A DNA stretch of 64,000 nt from Methylobacterium haplocladii (GTDB taxonomy: Bacteria; Pseudomonadota; Alphaproteobacteria; Rhizobiales; Beijerinckiaceae). Below the pieces are notes generated by a model, which worked only from the letters and a program-made list of their open reading frames with translations, made no database searches and was not told where the DNA came from. The position numbers and the translations under genes are program-made. Positions 60,220 through 64,000 of the stretch are shown here, in pieces; positions within the stretch are counted from its first letter, which is position 1; the number at the start of each line of letters is the position of its first letter. The DNA is taken from assembly GCF_007992175.1 (NCBI RefSeq), contig NZ_BJZT01000005.1:1-64000 (forward strand), in the 5' to 3' direction.

Positions 60220-61125
60220 ATGCAGCGCCCCAAGCAGATCCTCGGTCTCCATGGTCTGGCGAACAAGCCGCCCAAGGAGGAGAAGCAGCGCTGGTGGAAG
60301 GCGGCCATCGGCGAAGGCCTCGTGCGGAATTGCGGCGTCGAGCCTGACGACCTGCCGTTCGAGTTCGTGTACTGGGCCGACCTCCGCTACGACCAGCCGC
60401 TCGACGAGGGCAAGAATCTCGAGCCCTATTACGCCGACGCGGGCACCGGGCCGTTCCCGACCTCGCGAGAGGAGCCCGGCGACGAGAAGCGGCTCGGCCT
60501 CACCGACTGGCTCTATCGCAAGATCGACTGGCTCCAGGACAAGACCGGTCTGACGCCTTTCGACGACGTCCTGATCGAGTACCGCCTCGACGACCTCTGG
60601 GGCTATCTGGAGGATGCCGCGTTTCGCAGCGCAGCGCGCGATCGATTGCGCGAAGTCGTCGAGCGGCACGCCGGATCGCGCATCCTGCTCGTCGCGCATT
60701 CCATGGGCTCGCTGATCGCCTACGACGTACTGCGCATGCTGGAGCGCGACGGTGTCGACCTCTGCGTCGAGCATTTCGTGACTTTGGGCGCACCGCTCGG
60801 GCTGAGCGACGTGCGCCTGAAGATGCAGGAGGAACATGGCGACCTGAAGGTGCCGGAGGGCGTGCGGCGCTGGTCGAACCTCGTCGATCGGACGGACGTC
60901 GCCACAGTCGGCGAGGACATCGTCGATTCCTACGCGCCCAGCGCGAGCGGCGTGCGCGCGCAGGACATCTCGGTGGTGAACGCCTATCGCCGGCCGAAGG
61001 GCGACCTGAACCCGCACAAGTCCTATGGCTACCTGCGCACGCCTGCTTTCTCGGCGATCGTCCAGGACTTCCTGACGACCGACGAGACCGGCTGCACGGA
61101 CGTGGCCGAGGCCGCCGTGGCCTGA
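60220..61125 (+). CDS. Alpha/beta-hydrolase-fold protein (301 aa)
   Basis: 301 residues from ATG 60220; the frame to 60172 is not conserved. N-terminal ILGLHGLANKPPK looks like an oxyanion strand, and the nucleophile elbow is LVAHSMGSLIAYDVLRML with Ser in a SMG setting. Later FVTLGAPLGLSDVRL and NVVNAYRRP-like segments fit PGAP1/lipase-type hydrolases. No signal peptide. The substrate is not predictable, though acyl esters are likely. Confidence 0.8.
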   Translation: MQRPKQILGLHGLANKPPKEEKQRWWKAAIGEGLVRNCGVEPDDLPFEFVYWADLRYDQPLDEGKNLEPYYADAGTGPFPTSREEPGDEKRLGLTDWLYRKIDWLQDKTGLTPFDDVLIEYRLDDLWGYLEDAAFRSAARDRLREVVERHAGSRILLVAHSMGSLIAYDVLRMLERDGVDLCVEHFVTLGAPLGLSDVRLKMQEEHGDLKVPEGVRRWSNLVDRTDVATVGEDIVDSYAPSASGVRAQDISVVNAYRRPKGDLNPHKSYGYLRTPAFSAIVQDFLTTDETGCTDVAEAAVA

Positions 61126-61216
61126 ACGGCACAGGGCTGTCGCCGCCGTGCCACATCCACACCCCAACCGTCCGGCGCGCATTGACGCACCCGGAAGCCG
61201 CTGCGACAGACTGAGC

Positions 61217-61387
61217 TCGACGGTTCCCGCAAGGGATCAAAAGGGAACGCGGTGAGGGACTCGGTCCCGATGCCGCGGCTGCCCCCGCAACTGTAAGCGG
61301 CGAGTCCTCCATCAACGCGTCACTGGGCGTCCGGCCTGGGAAGACGATGAGGGGGCAGCGACCCGCGAGCCAGGAGACCTGCCGTCA
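61217..61387 (+). ncRNA. Cobalamin riboswitch
   Basis: Core landmarks are in order: CGGTTCCCGC..AAAAGGGAACGCGGTG (61221-61253), the invariant GCTGCCCCCGCAACTGTAAGCGG (61278-61300), CACTG (61321-61325), GGGAAG, and the B12 box GCCAGGAGACCTGCC (61369-61383). This is a class I AdoCbl riboswitch on the plus strand. It precedes the TonB receptor gene by about 130 bases. Confidence 0.93.
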
Positions 61388-61479
61388 GTCGTGGTCACAC
61401 GCGAAATGCGTCGGGCGGGGTGCCCCGATGGATGCCGGGCTCGCATGGCTGAAGGCCGGGCGAACACGGCCTCGTTCGC

Positions 61480-61513
61480 GGTGACGTGCCACTGCCGTCG
61501 CCCGGACTTTTTT
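61480..61513 (+). terminator. Candidate riboswitch expression-platform hairpin with T-run
   Basis: GGTGACG (61480-61486), loop, CGTCGCC (61496-61502), then five bases and TTTTTT (61508-61513), directly before ATG 61520. The stem has seven pairs with one G-U. A regulated terminator or translation-blocking hairpin is possible. The 5-base gap between stem and T-run weakens a terminator reading. Confidence 0.4.
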
Positions 61514-61519
61514 GCTGCC

Positions 61520-63742
61520 ATGACGACCTGCCTCACACGCATTCGAACATCCGTCTCGCTGACCGCCCTCGCGCTGGGCCTCGGGCTCGGCCCGGCCGCC
61601 GCGCAGGAGACCTCCGCCAGCCGCACCACCCTCGAAGAGATCTCCGTCGCGGGCCTCGGCATCGTCGGCGCCGGCCTCTCGCCCGACGTGGCCTGGGATC
61701 CGAAGGACGTGAGCCTGACCCGTGCCTCGCCGGTCGGCCTGAACCTCAAGACGCCGGATCGCGGTGCCAGCCGCATCGGCCTGACCCCGCTGGAGACCCC
61801 GGCCAGCATCGACATCATTTCCGGCGAGGCGGCGCGCACCCGCGGTCAGAACACCGTGGTCGAGGCGGTGACGCAGAACGCCACCGGCATCACCACCGTC
61901 GCAGCACCCGGCAACGGCAACGGCGCCTTCACCAGCCGCGGCTTCGCCGGTCCGAACTCGATCCAGCAGCTCTACGACGGCACCCGCCTGTTCGTGGGCG
62001 CCGGCACCGTCACCTTCCCCTTCGACACCTGGAACGTCGAGCGCATCGAGGTCCTGCGCGGCCCGGCCTCGGTGCTCTACGGCGACGGCGCCATCGGCGG
62101 CATCGTCAACGTCGTCTCGAAGAAGCCGCTGTTCACGCAGTTCGATCAGGTCCGCATCGGCGGCGGCTCCTACGGCACCGCCCGTCTCGCTCTCAATTCC
62201 ACCGGGCCGATCGGCGACGCCGTCGCCTACCGCCTCAACGTCAGCGGCAACCGCTCCAGCGGCTGGATGACGCCCGAAGGCGAGTTCCAGAACCTCGCGG
62301 TCTCCGGCGCGGTGACCCTGCAGGCCTCGCCCGACCTCGCCTTCACGCTCAGCCACGACACCGGATACCAGGAGCCCGCCCGCTACTGGGGCTCGCCGAC
62401 CATCGGCAACCGCGTGCCGGCCGCGCTGCGCTTCAACAATTACAACGTCCGCGACGCCAAGATCACCTGGGTCGACAACTGGACGCAGCTCAAGACCGAG
62501 TGGACCCCGAGCGCGGACATCACCATCCGCAACACCAGCTACCGCCTGCAGAGCCGGCGCCACTGGCTCGACGTGGAGCAGTACAGCTTCAACCGCGGCA
62601 CGGGTCGGATCGACCGCGGCGACTACCTCGAAATCTACCACCAGCAGGAGCAGGTCGGGAACCGCTTCGACGCGGCCTTCCGGGGCGACCTGTTCGGCTT
62701 CCGCAACGAGTTCGTGGCCGGCTTCGACGTCAACCACATCGACTTCAAGCACACCAACAACTTCTATTTCGACAAGACCGACAGCGTGCCGGTCTTCGGC
62801 CGCAACCTCGGCTTCTTTCCGCAGGACGGGCGGGCGATCCCGGCCTACGCCACCTCCACCGACCAGGCCTCGGTCTTCGCCGAGAACCGCCTGATCCTGT
62901 CGGAGCAGTTCGCGCTGCTCGCGGGCGTCCGCTACGACGCCTCGCGCCTCGACCGCGAGAACCTCCAGACCGGCGGCCAGTTCGACAAGAGCTTCGGAGG
63001 GCTCGGCTACCGCTTCGGCGGCATCTACAACCCGACACCGGACATCGCGCTCTACGCGCAATACGCCACCGCGACGGACCCCGTCGGCAGCCTGATCTCG
63101 CTCAGCCAGTCGCTTGCCGGCTTCCAGCTCGCCACCGGCCAGCAGGTCGAGATCGGCATCAAGGGGCTCTCGTTCGGCGGGTCTCTCGAATGGACGCTAG
63201 CCGGCTACCGCATCGTCAAGGACAACCTGATCTCGCAGTTGCCCGGGACCTCGACGGTCGCGGTACAGGTCGGCCAGCAATCCTCGCAAGGCGTCGAGGC
63301 GGCGGTTTCGATCCTGTTTCCCGAGGGCTGGCGGGTCGACGCCAACCTCGCGCTGCTGCACGCGCAATACGACGACTTCAATCAGGTCGTGAACGGGGCG
63401 ACCGTGTCCTATGCCGGCAAGCAGCCCCTCGACGTGCCGGAGCAGGTCGGCAATCTCTGGCTCAACTGGGCCTTCGCGCCACGCTGGGAGGCGCGGGTCG
63501 GCGTCCAGTATGTCGGAAAGACCTTCAATGATTTCGGCAATACCGCGCCGCGCCCGGCCTATGCGCTGCTCAATGCCGGGCTCGACTATCAGGTGACGCC
63601 GGCCTCGCGCCTCAGCTTGCGCGGCTACAACCTCACCGACGAGATCTATGCGATCAGCGGCAACGCCGTGAACGGGGTCAACACGAACTGGCTGCTCGGG
63701 CGTCCCAGGACCTTCGAAGTCGCCTACACCGTGGCCTGGTGA
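61520..63742 (+). CDS. TonB-dependent receptor, siderophore-receptor type, under cobalamin riboswitch
   Basis: 740 residues from ATG 61520. A signal peptide (MTTCLTRIRTSVSLTALALG, ending PAAAQ) is followed by a plug domain (LKTPDRGASRIGLTPLETPA to EVLRGPASVLYGDGAIGGIVNVVSKKP) and a 22-strand barrel with aromatic-rich strands and the final VAYTVAW. The plug and barrel are of the FhuA/FecA siderophore type, not BtuB. The upstream riboswitch argues for a cobalamin- or cobalt-linked ligand. No ribosome-binding site is evident. It overlaps the PepSY gene by 4 bases. Confidence 0.87.
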   Translation: MTTCLTRIRTSVSLTALALGLGLGPAAAQETSASRTTLEEISVAGLGIVGAGLSPDVAWDPKDVSLTRASPVGLNLKTPDRGASRIGLTPLETPASIDIISGEAARTRGQNTVVEAVTQNATGITTVAAPGNGNGAFTSRGFAGPNSIQQLYDGTRLFVGAGTVTFPFDTWNVERIEVLRGPASVLYGDGAIGGIVNVVSKKPLFTQFDQVRIGGGSYGTARLALNSTGPIGDAVAYRLNVSGNRSSGWMTPEGEFQNLAVSGAVTLQASPDLAFTLSHDTGYQEPARYWGSPTIGNRVPAALRFNNYNVRDAKITWVDNWTQLKTEWTPSADITIRNTSYRLQSRRHWLDVEQYSFNRGTGRIDRGDYLEIYHQQEQVGNRFDAAFRGDLFGFRNEFVAGFDVNHIDFKHTNNFYFDKTDSVPVFGRNLGFFPQDGRAIPAYATSTDQASVFAENRLILSEQFALLAGVRYDASRLDRENLQTGGQFDKSFGGLGYRFGGIYNPTPDIALYAQYATATDPVGSLISLSQSLAGFQLATGQQVEIGIKGLSFGGSLEWTLAGYRIVKDNLISQLPGTSTVAVQVGQQSSQGVEAAVSILFPEGWRVDANLALLHAQYDDFNQVVNGATVSYAGKQPLDVPEQVGNLWLNWAFAPRWEARVGVQYVGKTFNDFGNTAPRPAYALLNAGLDYQVTPASRLSLRGYNLTDEIYAISGNAVNGVNTNWLLGRPRTFEVAYTVAW

Positions 63743-64000
63743 GCGGCCGCCACGTCAAACGGGCCAAGCGCTGGCTGCTGCTCGGTCACCGCTGGCTCGG
63801 CATCGCCATGGGGCTGTTCTTCGCCCTGTGGATCGGCTCTGGGCTGGTGATGCTCTACGTGCCGTTCCCGAGCCTGACCGAGGCGGAGCGGCTCGCGCGG
63901 CTTGCGCCGATCGCCTGGGAGCGCGTCGCCGTGGCGCCGGATGCGGCCGTCGCGGCGAGCGGTGTCTCGCCGGCACCGCCCGGCTTCGCGCTGGAGATGC
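63739..64000 (+). CDS. PepSY-associated membrane protein (partial, runs off the window)
   Basis: GTG 63739 overlaps the receptor stop (GTGA), and the frame stays open to the window end (87 codons). The start (SGRHVKRAKRWLLLGHRWLG) and the first membrane helix (IAMGLFFALWIGSGLVMLY) are the PepSY_TM type, which often accompanies siderophore receptors as an inner-membrane reductase-like partner. It is co-transcribed with the receptor and so also under the riboswitch. Confidence 0.8.
   Translation, partial: MSGRHVKRAKRWLLLGHRWLGIAMGLFFALWIGSGLVMLYVPFPSLTEAERLARLAPIAWERVAVAPDAAVAASGVSPAPPGFALEM

Overview
The window looks like chromosome of a methylotrophic alphaproteobacterium of the Methylobacterium/Methylorubrum group (inference). 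The grounds are roughly two-thirds GC content, Hyphomicrobiales gene orders (ftsK-lolA-xthA, and yajC-secD-secF-Mth938-phytoene synthase), a 2-methylhopanoid-type radical SAM enzyme, a propionyl-CoA carboxylase beta subunit, and repeated extragenic palindromes. I saw no prophage, transposase, CRISPR array or rRNA.

Layout. 1-3750: a Tat-exported DUF1444 protein, tRNA-Trp, then secE-nusG-rplK-rplA with a clear terminator; a large inverted repeat sits between nusG and rplK. 3.9-11.9 kb: HWE sensor kinase, HpnP-like B12 radical SAM protein, bioF, an APC permease, xthA and plsC. 11.9-18.6 kb: lolA and an ftsK without membrane segments on the minus strand, then a divergent marR/ClC pair sharing a perfect palindromic operator. 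18.6-25.7 kb: nadE, PilZ, HIT, cation efflux, M20 amidohydrolase and DUF482 acetyltransferase-like genes. 25.7-32.1 kb: the least conserved stretch, with small secreted or membrane proteins, an AT-rich island, pccB, and a TerB-like gene broken by two in-frame stops. 32.2-43.2 kb: Tat phosphoesterase, the Sec accessory operon yajC-secDF with two followers, lactate permease, trmFO, and a DegP-like protein that has lost its catalytic triad. 43.4-46.8 kb: ECF sigma and anti-sigma genes facing a fasciclin gene, then an outer-membrane channel protein. 47.3-53.5 kb: uvrA, and a vWA/VIT protein translationally coupled to its sortase. 53.6-61.1 kb: a DHFR-like reductase, an XRE regulator, xseA, a GNAT protein, a molbindin, a DUF4170 protein, prs and an alpha/beta hydrolase. 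61.2-64.0 kb: a cobalamin riboswitch, a siderophore-type TonB receptor and the start of a PepSY membrane protein cut by the window edge.

How the genes work together. Protein export is well represented (secE, yajC, secD, secF, lolA), as are DNA repair and chromosome handling (xthA, xseA, uvrA, ftsK). There are two self-contained signalling cassettes (sigma/anti-sigma/fasciclin and marR/ClC), one surface-anchoring cassette (vWA substrate plus sortase) and one B12-controlled uptake cassette. I did not find a wholly new multi-gene system. The best leads are the B12-riboswitch TonB/PepSY unit, the catalytically dead protease, the ftsK without membrane segments, the AT-rich island with a long open frame, and the TerB-like pseudogene. 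Start codons are often uncertain because GTG and TTG starts are common here; the chosen start is stated in each entry.
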